Assembly (NCBI RefSeq): GCF_004118375.1
Contig: NZ_SDHX01000001.1
Coordinates: 3,227,693 to 3,291,692 of the forward strand
Direction of reading: 5' to 3'
DNA from: Oleiharenicola lentus
GTDB lineage: Bacteria > Verrucomicrobiota > Verrucomicrobiia > Opitutales > Opitutaceae
DNA length: 64,000 bases
This document shows positions 28,098 to 36,725 of this stretch, in pieces; within the stretch, counting starts at the first letter, position 1; each line of letters begins with the position of its first letter. The position numbers and the translations under genes were made by a program. The notes beneath the pieces are model-generated. The model was given only the letters and a program-made list of their open reading frames with translations. It was not told the DNA's origin and ran no database searches.

Positions 28098-28550
28098 TTA
28101 GAGGCCGATGCGGCGCATCATGTCGCCGAAGTTCTCGCCCGCCGTGCTGCGCTGCATCTCGGTCCAGCGGGCCGGACTGAGGATGTTGAAAGTGTCGCCC
28201 ATGCCGGTGAGCACCGCGTCCTTCGCGATGCTGGCATGTTTCAGGAGGTCCGCGGTCACGCCGAAGCGGCCCTGCTTGTCGAAGGTGAAGGTGAGCGCCT
28301 CCGAGAAAATCTTCGCCTTCACGGCCTGTGCGTCGCGGTCGGAGATCTTCATCTCCGAGACCTGCGCGAGGAGCTTCTGCACGCGCACGGGCGGGAGCAC
28401 GGCGATGTAACCGTCGGGGTGCGGCATCGCGAGAAACTGCTCCGTGTCGGAGTGCGTCCAGCGCCAAGCCGACGGAATCGTGAGACGATTCTTGTCGTCG
28501 AGAGCGTGCTCAAAACGCCCCGAGTAAATGCTTGTGCCGGTTAACGCCAT
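28098..28550 (-). CDS. mraZ: MraZ transcriptional regulator
   Basis: 150 residues, two tandem SpoVT/AbrB-like half domains (IYSGRFEHALDDKNRLTIPS and EALTFTFDKQGRFGVTADLL). MraZ binds repeated TGGG boxes and represses its own dcw operon. Exactly such boxes lie 16-60 bases before this ATG. It is the first gene of the run. The segment between the halves is charged (KLLAQVSEMKISDRDAQAVK). Confidence 0.95.
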   Translation of the reverse strand: MALTGTSIYSGRFEHALDDKNRLTIPSAWRWTHSDTEQFLAMPHPDGYIAVLPPVRVQKLLAQVSEMKISDRDAQAVKAKIFSEALTFTFDKQGRFGVTADLLKHASIAKDAVLTGMGDTFNILSPARWTEMQRSTAGENFGDMMRRIGL

Positions 28551-28565
28551 GGAAGGAGTCCGGGT

Positions 28566-28610
28566 GCCCTAGCTCCCCAGAACGCCCCATTTCTCACCAT
28601 TTTCCTCCCA
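28566..28610 (-). promoter_or_regulatory. MraZ operator: TGGG boxes at 10-11 base spacing
   Basis: Read on the minus strand the leader contains TGGG (28610-28607), TGGT (28599-28596), TGGG (28589-28586), TGGG (28579-28576) and a degenerate AGGG (28570-28567). They are 11, 10, 10 and about 9 bases apart. Direct TGGG repeats with roughly 6-base spacers are the known MraZ-binding pattern in E. coli. Confidence 0.8.
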
Positions 28611-28615
28611 ACAAT

Positions 28616-28643
28616 CAAGTAAAAACCCGGGGGGAATCGTCAA
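28616..28643 (-). promoter_or_regulatory. candidate mraZ/dcw promoter
   Basis: On the minus strand TTGACG (28643-28638), a 16-base spacer, then TACTTG (28621-28616), just upstream of the MraZ boxes. The -35 is good and the -10 weak. Its placement makes boxes cover the transcription start, consistent with repression. Confidence 0.35.
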
Positions 28644-28842
28644 AACTTGTTCACAAATTGAGCACTTGCGCGGTTCGACGAAAATCTGTCGGAACGGCAT
28701 TATTTTAAGTTTAAATTATCCGCGCCTAAGATGGATCGCCCGCTCGATCAGGCACCGGGCCGGGAGCCCCCCCCCCTACTCCACTGGCATCAAAGGTCCT
28801 CTTGAGGACAAGCCGCTCCAACGCGCGCGCACGGCTTTGGGC

Positions 28843-29199
28843 TCAGCTTAGCTTCAGCTCGGCCGCAGCCGCGGCCAGCGCGCGATCATGAGTCCAAAGC
28901 CGGAGCCCATCGATGCGTGCGGCCGCCAGCAACTGGATGTCTGACCAAGAAAGCCCGCGGCCCATCAAAGTGTTTTCATCCAAGAGATGGAGCCCCTCCC
29001 CCAGATCAATCTCATCGGCCCGCGGCAGCTTTTGCAGGTGTCGCAAGATCTCCGCCCGGTGTTTCAGGCGTCCGGCCGCCAGCTCGCCAATCACCACCGT
29101 ATGAGTCCAGACCTGCCCCGCCTGGAGACAGGCCTGCAGCTCCGGATTCGCCCGGTGAAAATGATCTATCCAGACAGAGGTATCGACCAGCACGCTCAC
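28843..29199 (-). CDS. vapC: VapC-type PIN domain ribonuclease toxin
   Basis: 118 residues, PIN-fold toxin of a type II module. The acidic metal-binding residues are visible: VDTSVWIDHF (Asp6), IGELAAG (Glu), SWSDIQLLAAA (Asp) and WTHDRAL (Asp). VapC toxins cut RNA, often tRNA. The start is GTG at 29199 overlapping the antitoxin stop (GTGA), so the two are translationally coupled. It points towards, but is 292 bases from, mraZ. Confidence 0.9.
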   Translation of the reverse strand: MSVLVDTSVWIDHFHRANPELQACLQAGQVWTHTVVIGELAAGRLKHRAEILRHLQKLPRADEIDLGEGLHLLDENTLMGRGLSWSDIQLLAAARIDGLRLWTHDRALAAAAAELKLS

Positions 29200-29396
29200 C
29201 GCCGTGGTCTGGTCTTCCGCCGGGGTGCCGCCGCCGCCTTGGTCTCCTTGCCTCCGAGTGCCGCGAGCCGCGCCGCCGCCTCGCGCTGGATGAGCGCCCT
29301 CAGGCCCTCGTGCAGCAAGGCCGTCTTCTCCTTCAGGCCAGCATACTCACCCGCCTCCTCCATCAAGGCGCTGTCGAGATTCAGGGTCGTCCTCAT
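29196..29396 (-). CDS. vapB: VapB-type antitoxin
   Basis: 66 residues. N-terminal ribbon-helix-helix-like segment MRTTLNLDSALMEEAGEYAG for DNA binding and a basic C-terminal tail (AAPRRKTRPRR) likely to contact the toxin. Position directly before the PIN toxin with overlapping stop/start supports the pairing. It probably autoregulates the module with VapC; I could not identify the operator with confidence in the 194-base gap upstream. Confidence 0.85.
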   Translation of the reverse strand: MRTTLNLDSALMEEAGEYAGLKEKTALLHEGLRALIQREAAARLAALGGKETKAAAAPRRKTRPRR

Positions 29397-29590
29397 GCAG
29401 ACTAAGCTGCACATTCCGTATGCATGGTCAAGGAGGCTGGTCCATTTCCATCAGCGGTGAATATGAAATCCGCAGCCTGACTCTTTTCTCAGCCCCTCGG
29501 CGGCCTTTGCGCGGGGTCTGGCTCCAGTCATGAGGTAAACCGTAAAGCATGACTCCCTGCGCCCGTATCGTTGGCTGCGGCGGTTGTTGG

Positions 29591-30160
29591 TTAGCCTCTT
29601 GCTATGAGGTAGATTTGGCATCCGGTATTTAATGTCGGATCACCCGTAGTATTCGGTTTCGGAGGCATGATGAACCAAACCTCATCAAACGAACCAGATT
29701 CGAAATCGAAGTCTGCGGAGCAAAGAAAATCATCCCGGCAGAGCTCTGGCTCGTCTGAGTAGATAACGAGGGCTTTCCCCTCATAGGGTGGGTCATTGAA
29801 TTCTGACTTACTCTTGCTCCCGATTCGTTCGCGGAGGAGTGCAAAGAACTCCTCTTTCTCGTAGAGCTTGAAGTCGGTGTTGAGTCCTTTCTCCCATGCC
29901 GAGATTGTTGGGCCATCTACTAACTCCGTAACTTCGACGCCGACTCGCGCTCCCTTGATGTCCGTCAAGACCACGTCTGGCGGATCTAACGGATTCGGTC
30001 GGGGCTCAATCTTAGAATAGTGTTCTTCCGGGTGTTCGAATCGTGCCTGCAACCAATCGTAGACGACGCCCATTTCCGTCATCATCTTATCGCCTCGAAA
30101 GTGGAAATAGCCTGCGTATGAAAGCTGGCGTCTCAACATTTCCTTTAAATCATCCTGCAT
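29591..30160 (-). CDS. low-GC orphan protein, possible PD-(D/E)xK-like fold
   Basis: A 189-residue cytoplasmic protein without signal or membrane segments. Base composition is clearly lower in GC than all neighbours, suggesting recent transfer. The central stretch PDVVLTDIKGARVGVEVTEL has the spacing of a restriction-endonuclease-like D...ExT core, and the acidic C-terminal half contains FDEVWFIMPPKP. I recognise no named family. No partner gene is adjacent except VapBC about 200 bases further on. Nuclease relationship is a weak inference. Confidence 0.65.
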   Translation of the reverse strand: MQDDLKEMLRRQLSYAGYFHFRGDKMMTEMGVVYDWLQARFEHPEEHYSKIEPRPNPLDPPDVVLTDIKGARVGVEVTELVDGPTISAWEKGLNTDFKLYEKEEFFALLRERIGSKSKSEFNDPPYEGKALVIYSDEPELCRDDFLCSADFDFESGSFDEVWFIMPPKPNTTGDPTLNTGCQIYLIARG

Positions 30161-30370
30161 GGGTACGTCGTTTATGCCACCGCCAGTGGCTCAATCAAAT
30201 GGGCATGAAGTTGCATGGGGGCGCTTTGGCGAAAATCAGGTCCGGCCCAAACCCGAGCTGGCAGTTTTTTGGAGATTTGTGTCGCTGCACCCGGGTGGCA
30301 ATTCTGAAGCCGCGGGCGCAACACACCGGGACGAGGGCGCCTCGGCTCCAGCACAAGCCGAGCGATCAAA

Positions 30371-30391
30371 GCGGCTTGGGGAGCAAGCCGC
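30371..30391. repeat. hairpin downstream of 5'-nucleotidase
   Basis: GCGGCTTG-GGGAG-CAAGCCGC, an 8-base perfect stem, within a degenerate copy of the GCTCCACC-ended repeat (30330-30400). On the minus strand it is followed by only three T, so terminator function is doubtful. Confidence 0.4.
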
Positions 30392-30405
30392 TCCACCCTG
30401 CCCGA

Positions 30406-32061
30406 TCAGGGCAGGAGGCGCCAGTTGGCGGAGGGCTCGGCGGGGATCGTGCCGTGGCGCTCGACCCAGTCGATGATGAGGTCGCGGATCTCGGTGCTCG
30501 AACGGGCGAGGACCTTGGCCTCCTTGAACATCGCGTAGCCGCCACCGCCGTTGTAGCGGTAGTTGTTGATCGCCACCTTCAGCTTGCGATCGGGCGCCAG
30601 GGGCTGGCCTTGGTAGGTGAGGTTGAGCACGCGGTCGCCGACGGGCCGGCGGAGGTCGATCTCGTAGGCCACGCCCTCGGCGATGTCGAAATTGTAGAGC
30701 GGGACCGAGCGGTCCGCGAGTTCGGCCGCCGTCTTGCCCGCCTCGTAGGGCCGGTAGTAGCGCGCGGCGTGCTCCAGCGCGGCCTTCACCTGCGCGCCCG
30801 TGGCCTCGACGAGGTAGAGCGTGTTCTCGTAGATATAGAGGTTGCTGATGTCGCGCACGGTCACGTCACCCGCCGGCACCTGCGCACGGAGGTTCAGGTT
30901 GGCGGTGAACGACACGTCGGCGCCCAGCGACTCGAGCTGCACGCGATGGATGACGTCGAGCAGGGCCGAGTCCTGCAGGTGCGCGGTGTTGGCGTCGAGG
31001 GCGCGCTCGCTGCGGCCGATCACTCGGCCGAGCCAGGCCTGCGTGGCGCGGTGATAGGGCTCGGCGAGCGCGACGATGTCGGGATCGGCTGCCACGGCCG
31101 CCGTGACCGGGATGGTCTGCGCGGCCTTGGCGAACACGGTCCAGCGGGCGGAGGCATCGGGGCGGTCGAAGGTCAGGTCCGCGCGGGAGAGACGGTCGCC
31201 CCAGCGGCCGGCCTGGGAGATGAGCACGCCGTTGACGACCAGGGAAGGCACGTCGCGATGCGTATGGCCGAGGAAGATCACGTCGAGGCCCGGCACTTCG
31301 CGGGCGAGCGCGAGGGCGGCGTTTTCGCCGACAAAGTCGCCGGGGGCCATGCGGCCGGTGGCGAGGTTCTCCTCGACGCCGCTGTGCATGCTCACGACGA
31401 CGGCATCCACCTTTTCCTTTTCGCGAAGATGGGCGACCCACTTGCGCGTCTCGCTCACGAGCGGACGGAATTCCAAGCCCGCGTAGTTCTCGGGGTTTTC
31501 CCAGTTGGGGATGGAAGGCGTGGTGAGGCCGAGCAGGCCGAGGCGCACGCCGGCAACCTCCTTGACCAGATAAGGCGTGTAGGCCGGCTCATCGGTGCCG
31601 ACGCGGTAGGTGTTGGCGGAGAGCCAGGGGAACTTCGCCTCGCTCTGTGCCTTGCGCAGCACGCCGAGGCCGAAGTTATACTCGTGGTTGCCGAGCGCCA
31701 TGGCGGTATAGCCGAGCGCGTTCATCGCGGCCATCATCGGGTGGACGGGGGTGTTGTCCTTGCGGTTGAAATAATACGCAAGCGGCGTCCCCTGGATGGT
31801 GTCGCCGCAGTCGAGCAGCAACGTGTCGGGCGCCTGCCGGCGGATCTGCTTCACGAGGGTGGCGATCTTGGCGAGGCCGACCTCGGCGGGCCGATCGGTG
31901 CCGTAGTCGTAGGGCAAAATGCGGCCGTGCAGGTCGGTCGTGGACAGCAGCGTGACCTGCGCTCGCTCGGCCAAGACGGAGACCGCGGCGCAGAGGGCGA
32001 GAAGCAGAACGGAGAGCGGACGACGGGCGAGAAGTGAGAACGGTGACATGCGCGAACACAT
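30406..32061 (-). CDS. periplasmic 5'-nucleotidase / 2',3'-cyclic phosphodiesterase family
   Basis: 551 residues with a signal peptide (LSVLLLALCAAVSVLA). The N-terminal metallophosphatase domain carries STTDLHGRILPYD, LLLDCGDTIQGTP, ALGNHEYNFG and IFLGHTHRDV. The C-terminal 5'-nucleotidase domain carries NNYRYNGGGGYAMF. It should hydrolyse extracellular nucleotides outside the inner membrane, for phosphate and nucleoside salvage. Starts at 32061 (MCSR) and 32049 (MSPF) are both possible; neither has a good ribosome site. Confidence 0.9.
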   Translation of the reverse strand: MCSRMSPFSLLARRPLSVLLLALCAAVSVLAERAQVTLLSTTDLHGRILPYDYGTDRPAEVGLAKIATLVKQIRRQAPDTLLLDCGDTIQGTPLAYYFNRKDNTPVHPMMAAMNALGYTAMALGNHEYNFGLGVLRKAQSEAKFPWLSANTYRVGTDEPAYTPYLVKEVAGVRLGLLGLTTPSIPNWENPENYAGLEFRPLVSETRKWVAHLREKEKVDAVVVSMHSGVEENLATGRMAPGDFVGENAALALAREVPGLDVIFLGHTHRDVPSLVVNGVLISQAGRWGDRLSRADLTFDRPDASARWTVFAKAAQTIPVTAAVAADPDIVALAEPYHRATQAWLGRVIGRSERALDANTAHLQDSALLDVIHRVQLESLGADVSFTANLNLRAQVPAGDVTVRDISNLYIYENTLYLVEATGAQVKAALEHAARYYRPYEAGKTAAELADRSVPLYNFDIAEGVAYEIDLRRPVGDRVLNLTYQGQPLAPDRKLKVAINNYRYNGGGGYAMFKEAKVLARSSTEIRDLIIDWVERHGTIPAEPSANWRLLP

Positions 32062-32201
32062 ACTCAGAAGCGTCCGGACCGCGAGCGCGGAGATGCAGCC
32101 TGTGTGCAGGCAAGCAAGCCCACGAGAAGCGCGGGCTCCACCGAGAACATCGACTGGGCAACCACGTTGTCGCCAGAGCTCCAACGCGGCTGCACTTCAG
32201 A

Positions 32202-33509
32202 TCACACCAGCGGGGTCGTGCCGGGGACGGGGATGTTCACGGCGGGAGCGTCGCCCCAGGCGTAGGCGGAAGGTTTCAGCTCGAGCTTGGAGGCTTCCAG
32301 CACCCACGCGTAGCTCACCTCGCGGCCGGTGTAGGCCGACATGCGGCCGAGGATGGCCGTGAGCGTGGACTCGGCGACCTGGCGGCCCTCGTTGAGCGGC
32401 GTGCCGGCGCGGATGCTGCGGATGAGGTTGATGTGCTCCTGGTCGTAGGGATTCACGAGCTTGCCCTCGAACTTCCACGGCGCAGCGCCCTGGATGACGC
32501 CCGACGGCCGGGCCGTGCCCTTGGTGCCGACGAGGCGCTCGGTGACGCGGGTCGAGCTGCCCGCCACCTGCCGGCAGAGGCTCTGCACCCGCACGCCGTT
32601 GGCATACTCGAACTCGACGGAGAAATGGTCCCACGCGTCGCCGTATTTCGGATCGGTGCGGCTCTGGCGCCCGCCCATGCCGAAGGCCTTCACCGGCGGG
32701 CCGCCGAAGGCCCAATTCATGACGTCGATGTTGTGCATGTGCTGCTCGACGATGTGGTCGCCGCTCAGCCACGTGAAATAGAGCCAGTTGCGCATCTGGT
32801 ATTCCATCTCGCTCCATTCGGGTTTGCGCCCGCGGTGCCACAGGGCCTCCTGCATCCAGTAGCAGGAACCGCCGACGAGCTCGCCGATGGCGCCGTCCTT
32901 GATGCGCTGCATCGTCTCGAGGTAATCCGCCGAGTGGCGGCGCTGCGTGCCGGCGACGATGGCGAGTTTCTTCTGCGCGGCGAGATCGGCGACCTTCATC
33001 ACTAGCCGCACGCCGGCGGGATCGACGGCCACGGGCTTCTCGGTGAACACGTGCACGCCGGCCTCGATGGCGGCCTGGAGGTGCAGCGGACGGAAATGCG
33101 GCGGCGTGACCAGCAGCACGAGGTCGATGCCGGACGCGAGCACCTGCTTGTAGCCGTCGAAGCCCACGAAGCAGCGCTCGGGCGTGACGGCGAACTGGTC
33201 CTTCGGCAGCGGCGGGCGGAGGTTGTTGCCGTCGCCGCCGCCCTCGGCGAACTCCTTCATCGCCGCATCCACGCGGTCGGCGAAGGCGTCGCACACCGCC
33301 ACCAGCTGCACGGAAGGATCGGCCGCCACGCAGTTGCGCACCGCGCCGATGCCGCGGCCGCCGCAGCCCACGAGGCCGACGCGGATGCGGTCGGTGCCGG
33401 CGGCGAAGACGGGCTGGAGCGAACCGAGCAGCGGGAGGAGCGAGGCGGCGGCACCGGTCTTGATGAACTGGCGGCGCGAATTACCGGGAAGCAACGAGGA
33501 GGCACTCAT
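32202..33509 (-). CDS. Tat-exported Gfo/Idh/MocA family oxidoreductase
   Basis: 435 residues. The Tat signal (NSRRQFIKTGAAASLLPLLG) indicates folded export with bound cofactor. The Rossmann loop is RVGLVGCGGRGIGA, followed by the family motif FTEKPVAVDPAGVR. The C-terminal domain has HNIDVMNWAFGGPP and SYCWMQEALWH-like substrate-side residues. Such exported members are common in Planctomycetota/Verrucomicrobiota and act on sugars or their derivatives; substrate unknown. It is 140 bases upstream of the 5'-nucleotidase on the same strand. Confidence 0.9.
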   Translation of the reverse strand: MSASSLLPGNSRRQFIKTGAAASLLPLLGSLQPVFAAGTDRIRVGLVGCGGRGIGAVRNCVAADPSVQLVAVCDAFADRVDAAMKEFAEGGGDGNNLRPPLPKDQFAVTPERCFVGFDGYKQVLASGIDLVLLVTPPHFRPLHLQAAIEAGVHVFTEKPVAVDPAGVRLVMKVADLAAQKKLAIVAGTQRRHSADYLETMQRIKDGAIGELVGGSCYWMQEALWHRGRKPEWSEMEYQMRNWLYFTWLSGDHIVEQHMHNIDVMNWAFGGPPVKAFGMGGRQSRTDPKYGDAWDHFSVEFEYANGVRVQSLCRQVAGSSTRVTERLVGTKGTARPSGVIQGAAPWKFEGKLVNPYDQEHINLIRSIRAGTPLNEGRQVAESTLTAILGRMSAYTGREVSYAWVLEASKLELKPSAYAWGDAPAVNIPVPGTTPLV

Positions 33510-33690
33510 GACGGGAGGGGTTGGACGGTTGGGTTGAGCCGGCCGGGCCGGCGAAGCCGAGGGATGCTTCTACTACAGGGCTTTTCGCCCAGCACGCAAA
33601 CGGCTTCCGCCCAAAAGCCAAGGCATGCGCAGAGTTTCCCAAACGGATACCGGCCTTGCCTCGCCGCCAATCAGGATAATTTTCAACCCC

Positions 33691-34986
33691 GTGCCGCTGC
33701 GCTACCTCACCATCGACTTCAACTCCTTCTTCGCCTCGGTGGAGCAGGAGGAGCGGCCGGAGCTGCGGGGCAAGCCCGTGGGCATCGTGCCGGTGATGGC
33801 GGAGACGACCGGGTGCATTGCGGTGAGCCTGGAGGCCAAGGCGGCGGGCCTGACCCGCAACGCGCGCGTGGCTGACGCCCGCCGCATCTGCCCCGGTCTC
33901 GTCGTCGTCGAGGCGCGGCCCGAACTCTACATCACCTACCACCGCCGGCTGGTGCAGGTCATCGCCGCGCACGTGGCGGAGACGGAGGTGCAGTCCATCG
34001 ACGAGGTCACGGCCAGGCTGCACGGCTTCCTCAGCCGCCCGCAGGCGGAGAAACTGGCGAAGCAGATCAAGGCCGACCTCGCCCGCGAAATCGGTCCCCG
34101 CCTGCGCAGTTCCATCGGCATCGCCCCGACCTGGCTGATGGCCAAGGTCGCCTCCGACATGCAGAAGCCCGACGGGCTCGTGATCCTCGAGGACGCCGAC
34201 ATCCCGGAAAAAATCCTGCACCTCAAACCCGGCGACATCGCCGGCATCGGGCCCAACATCCAGCGCCGCCTCGAGGAGCACGGCATCACCACGATGGCCC
34301 AGCTCTTCGCCGCCAACGCCCATGTGCTGCGCGGCGTATGGGGCGGAGTCCGGGGCGAGCAGATGTGGCGCCTGCTGCATGGTGAGGACCTGTCCTACTT
34401 CGAACACGAGGGCGGCAAGACCATCGGGCACGGCCACGTGCTGCCCCCGGCCAAGCGCAACGCGACCGACGCCCTCGCCGTCTTGCACCGCCTCCTGCAG
34501 AAGGCCGCGATGCGCCTGAGGCATTCGCAGCTGTTCGCCTCGGCGCTCAGCATCTCGGTGGATTACCTCGACGAAACCCGCTGGTCCGACGAGCTGCGGC
34601 TGAGCGAGACGCAGGACACGCTGCGGCTGACCCACGCCTTGAACGAACTCTGGGCGAAACGGCCCGCGCAATCCGCCCGGCTCAAGCCGCTGCGCGTCGG
34701 CCTCCACCTCACCGGCCTGATCGACCTGAAGCTGCACACGCCCGACCTGTTCGAAGGGCAGACGGAAAAGGCGCGGGGCAAGCTCTTCGCCGCCGTGGAC
34801 CACCTCAACAAGGTGCTCGGCAAAAACACGGTCTATCTCGGCGGCGCGCACGGCGCCACCAAGGACGCGCCGATGCGCATCGCCTTCACGCGCATTCCCG
34901 AGCCCGAGATCGAGGAAATCGACCGCAGCTTCGAGGGCCGGCTGAAGAAACGGAAGCCTCCGCCGAAGGAGCCGGAGGTGTGGTGA
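33691..34986 (+). CDS. Y-family DNA polymerase (DinB/ImuB-like)
   Basis: 431 residues from a GTG start; an ATG at 33625 would add 22 residues that look non-coding. Catalytic carboxylates are intact: Asp in LTIDFNSFFASVEQ and Asp-Glu in VQSIDEVTARLHG. The palm, a thumb helix-hairpin-helix (DIAGIGPNIQRRLEEHG) and a little-finger region follow. It performs error-prone lesion bypass. There is no beta-clamp motif that I can name at the C-terminus (KKRKPPPKEPEVW). No imuA or dnaE2 partner is adjacent, and the finger region is more diverged than in ordinary DinB. Confidence 0.85.
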   Translation: MPLRYLTIDFNSFFASVEQEERPELRGKPVGIVPVMAETTGCIAVSLEAKAAGLTRNARVADARRICPGLVVVEARPELYITYHRRLVQVIAAHVAETEVQSIDEVTARLHGFLSRPQAEKLAKQIKADLAREIGPRLRSSIGIAPTWLMAKVASDMQKPDGLVILEDADIPEKILHLKPGDIAGIGPNIQRRLEEHGITTMAQLFAANAHVLRGVWGGVRGEQMWRLLHGEDLSYFEHEGGKTIGHGHVLPPAKRNATDALAVLHRLLQKAAMRLRHSQLFASALSISVDYLDETRWSDELRLSETQDTLRLTHALNELWAKRPAQSARLKPLRVGLHLTGLIDLKLHTPDLFEGQTEKARGKLFAAVDHLNKVLGKNTVYLGGAHGATKDAPMRIAFTRIPEPEIEEIDRSFEGRLKKRKPPPKEPEVW

Positions 34987-34996
34987 AGGGTGCCGT

Positions 34997-35150
34997 TGTA
35001 GCCGCGCTTAAGCCGCAGGCGAAAGCGTGGGCCGGGGGCGACCACTTTGTCGCCGTTTCGACAAGCTCAAGCCGTTCGACAAGCTCAGGCCCTGAGCAGC
35101 AGCCGAAGGGGTCCCGAGCCTGTCGAGGGACTGCGCTCCAAAGCGGCTAC
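34997..35150. repeat. palindrome-ended element carrying a nested repeat
   Basis: The outer parts (34997-35053 and 35132-35150) reproduce the 77-base element at 4551-4627 in inverted orientation. Bases 35054-35131 are a 78-base insertion containing TTCGACAAGCTCAGGCCCTG and CGAGCCTGTCGAGGG, itself a palindromic repeat. Confidence 0.85.
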
Positions 35151-35245
35151 TTGCTGGGCCGCGGCACATCGGGAGATATGCCCTCCACAAAAAACGGGGA
35201 GCGGACCGGGGTCAGTGCCCCCGGCTACACTCAAACCGCCCCGCC

Positions 35246-36112
35246 TCACGCCACGCGGCGTTGGCCGAGGCCGAGGCGGTTCCAGAGCGTGTCGAGTTCG
35301 CCCGTGACCCGCTGCGTGATCTCGATGAGGTCGGCAATCCGCATGCCCTGTTCGCGCAGGAGATTGGGTTCGGGCAACGGGCAGCTCTCGTTGCCGCCGC
35401 AGATCTGCCGGCGGATCCAGCGGGCCATCTGCATCAGCGCCGCCATCCGGTAGGCGTTGCGCGCGCCGTCGGGCCGGGTTTGGAAACGCGCGGCCTCGAC
35501 CATGTTCGCGGGAAAATTCAGGGTCTGCATGACCTCCGCGGTCGCCTCCGCGTGGTCGAAACCCAGCAGGCGCATCTCGGCGGTCTGCCATTCGTCGGGC
35601 CAGTCTTGACGCTCCAGGCGCGCGTCGGGCCGGCGCTGCATGACCCAATTGTCGATGAGCACCATGCCGATGTTGTGCAGCAGACCGAGCGCGTAAGCCT
35701 TGGCCGTATCCTCCTGCCGGATTCGCGCCAGCTCGCGCATCGCGCAGGCCATGGCGAGGGAGTGACGCCAAACGATCTGCGGCGGATAACCGTAAAGACG
35801 CAACGGCCCGGGAAATACCTCGATGGCCATGAGCGCCATCGCGGCATCCTGCACGACCGAGTAGCCCAGCCTTTGCACCGCCTGATCAATCGAGTCGCAA
35901 GGCTCGCCGACATAGGCGGCGCTGTTTGCCATGTGGATGACCTTGGCGGCCAGGCTCCGCTCCAGGCGAATCAGTTCCACCAGGTCATCGAGGCTGGAAT
36001 TCGGGTCCTCGAGCAACTGCATGGCCCGTTGCATCGAGTGCAACGAGGAAGGCAGGGCCTTCATCTGTTGGATCAGATGCTCGGGAGACGGATATCGCTG
36101 GGGCGCACTCAT
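35246..36112 (-). CDS. HDOD domain protein
   Basis: 288 residues, a single HDOD domain (HD-related, output domain), about 15-230. The pattern includes AAKVIHMANSAAYVG and YALGLLHNIGMVLIDNW. HDOD proteins lack strict HD phosphodiesterase residues and usually act in signalling or stress responses through protein contacts. No receiver, GGDEF or EAL domain is attached. It is divergent from the DUF971 gene. Confidence 0.85.
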   Translation of the reverse strand: MSAPQRYPSPEHLIQQMKALPSSLHSMQRAMQLLEDPNSSLDDLVELIRLERSLAAKVIHMANSAAYVGEPCDSIDQAVQRLGYSVVQDAAMALMAIEVFPGPLRLYGYPPQIVWRHSLAMACAMRELARIRQEDTAKAYALGLLHNIGMVLIDNWVMQRRPDARLERQDWPDEWQTAEMRLLGFDHAEATAEVMQTLNFPANMVEAARFQTRPDGARNAYRMAALMQMARWIRRQICGGNESCPLPEPNLLREQGMRIADLIEITQRVTGELDTLWNRLGLGQRRVA

Positions 36113-36213
36113 GACAAACTTCGTCTAGTATCGGTCCCGCCCGGGTAAACTTTAGCCCAAATAGCGGAGCACGAGCGAGTTTTGGGCTGGCCGCCCGGCG
36201 GCGAACCGGCTCC

Positions 36214-36531
36214 ATGAAGACCATGCCCTCCCCTGCCGACATCCAGCTCATCGGCTCCGAGGTCGCCATCCGTTGGGATGACGGCGTTGAGAGCTACCTC
36301 ACTTTTGCCACGCTGCGGGCCAACTCCCCCAGCGCCGAGGTGAAGGGCGAACGCGACATCTTCGGCCATCAATACGGCGGCGAGGTCCCGCGCGACCATC
36401 GCGGCGTGGAAGTCACCGGCTGGGAACGCGTCGGCAACTACGCCATCCGCTTTGATTTCAGCGACGGCCACCGCACCGGGCTCTACAGCTACGAACTGCT
36501 GCGGAAGCTGGGCGGAGACGGCGCGCCGTGA
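36214..36531 (+). CDS. DUF971 (gamma-butyrobetaine hydroxylase-like N-terminal) protein
   Basis: 105 residues. The sequence VAIRWDDGVESYLTFATLRA and YAIRFDFSDGHRTGLYSYEL are the typical DUF971 pattern, the small zinc-ribbon-like/winged domain found alone in bacteria and at the N-terminus of GBBH. Linked elsewhere to iron-sulfur or cofactor carriers (Mrp/ApbC fusions), but its function as a stand-alone protein is not established. Confidence 0.85.
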   Translation: MKTMPSPADIQLIGSEVAIRWDDGVESYLTFATLRANSPSAEVKGERDIFGHQYGGEVPRDHRGVEVTGWERVGNYAIRFDFSDGHRTGLYSYELLRKLGGDGAP

Positions 36532-36561
36532 GGGAGTAAGACCGCGGGCGGGATCACGGGT

Positions 36562-36680
36562 GGGTGGAGCGACCTGCTCCTCAGGGCGCTTTCGGCGCAG
36601 CGGACATCCTTGGCGCGTTGGGGGAGCCGTTTCGGCAGGCTCCAGGCCCAGAGCTCGTCGGATGGGCACCGCGCTCCACC
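36562..36680. repeat. 119-base GCTCCACC-ended palindromic element, copy A
   Basis: Starts GGGTGGAGCGACCTGCTCC and ends GCACCGCGCTCCACC. Reads as the reverse complement of 41083-41200 with roughly 80 % identity by eye. Located between the DUF971 gene and the unknown exported protein. Confidence 0.8.
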
Positions 36681-36725
36681 GTTCGGATGCCCCGCGGGCG
36701 ACCTCGCCCGCGTTTCAAGAACAGC

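Noticed and set aside
30043-32037. Long open frame antisense to the 5'-nucleotidase
   Set aside because: Antisense shadow; the minus strand gives a complete two-domain enzyme with signal peptide.
36692-36712. GCGGGCGA-CC-TCGCCCGC hairpin as a terminator
   Set aside because: No T-run on either side; it lies next to the 119-base repeat and is more likely part of it.
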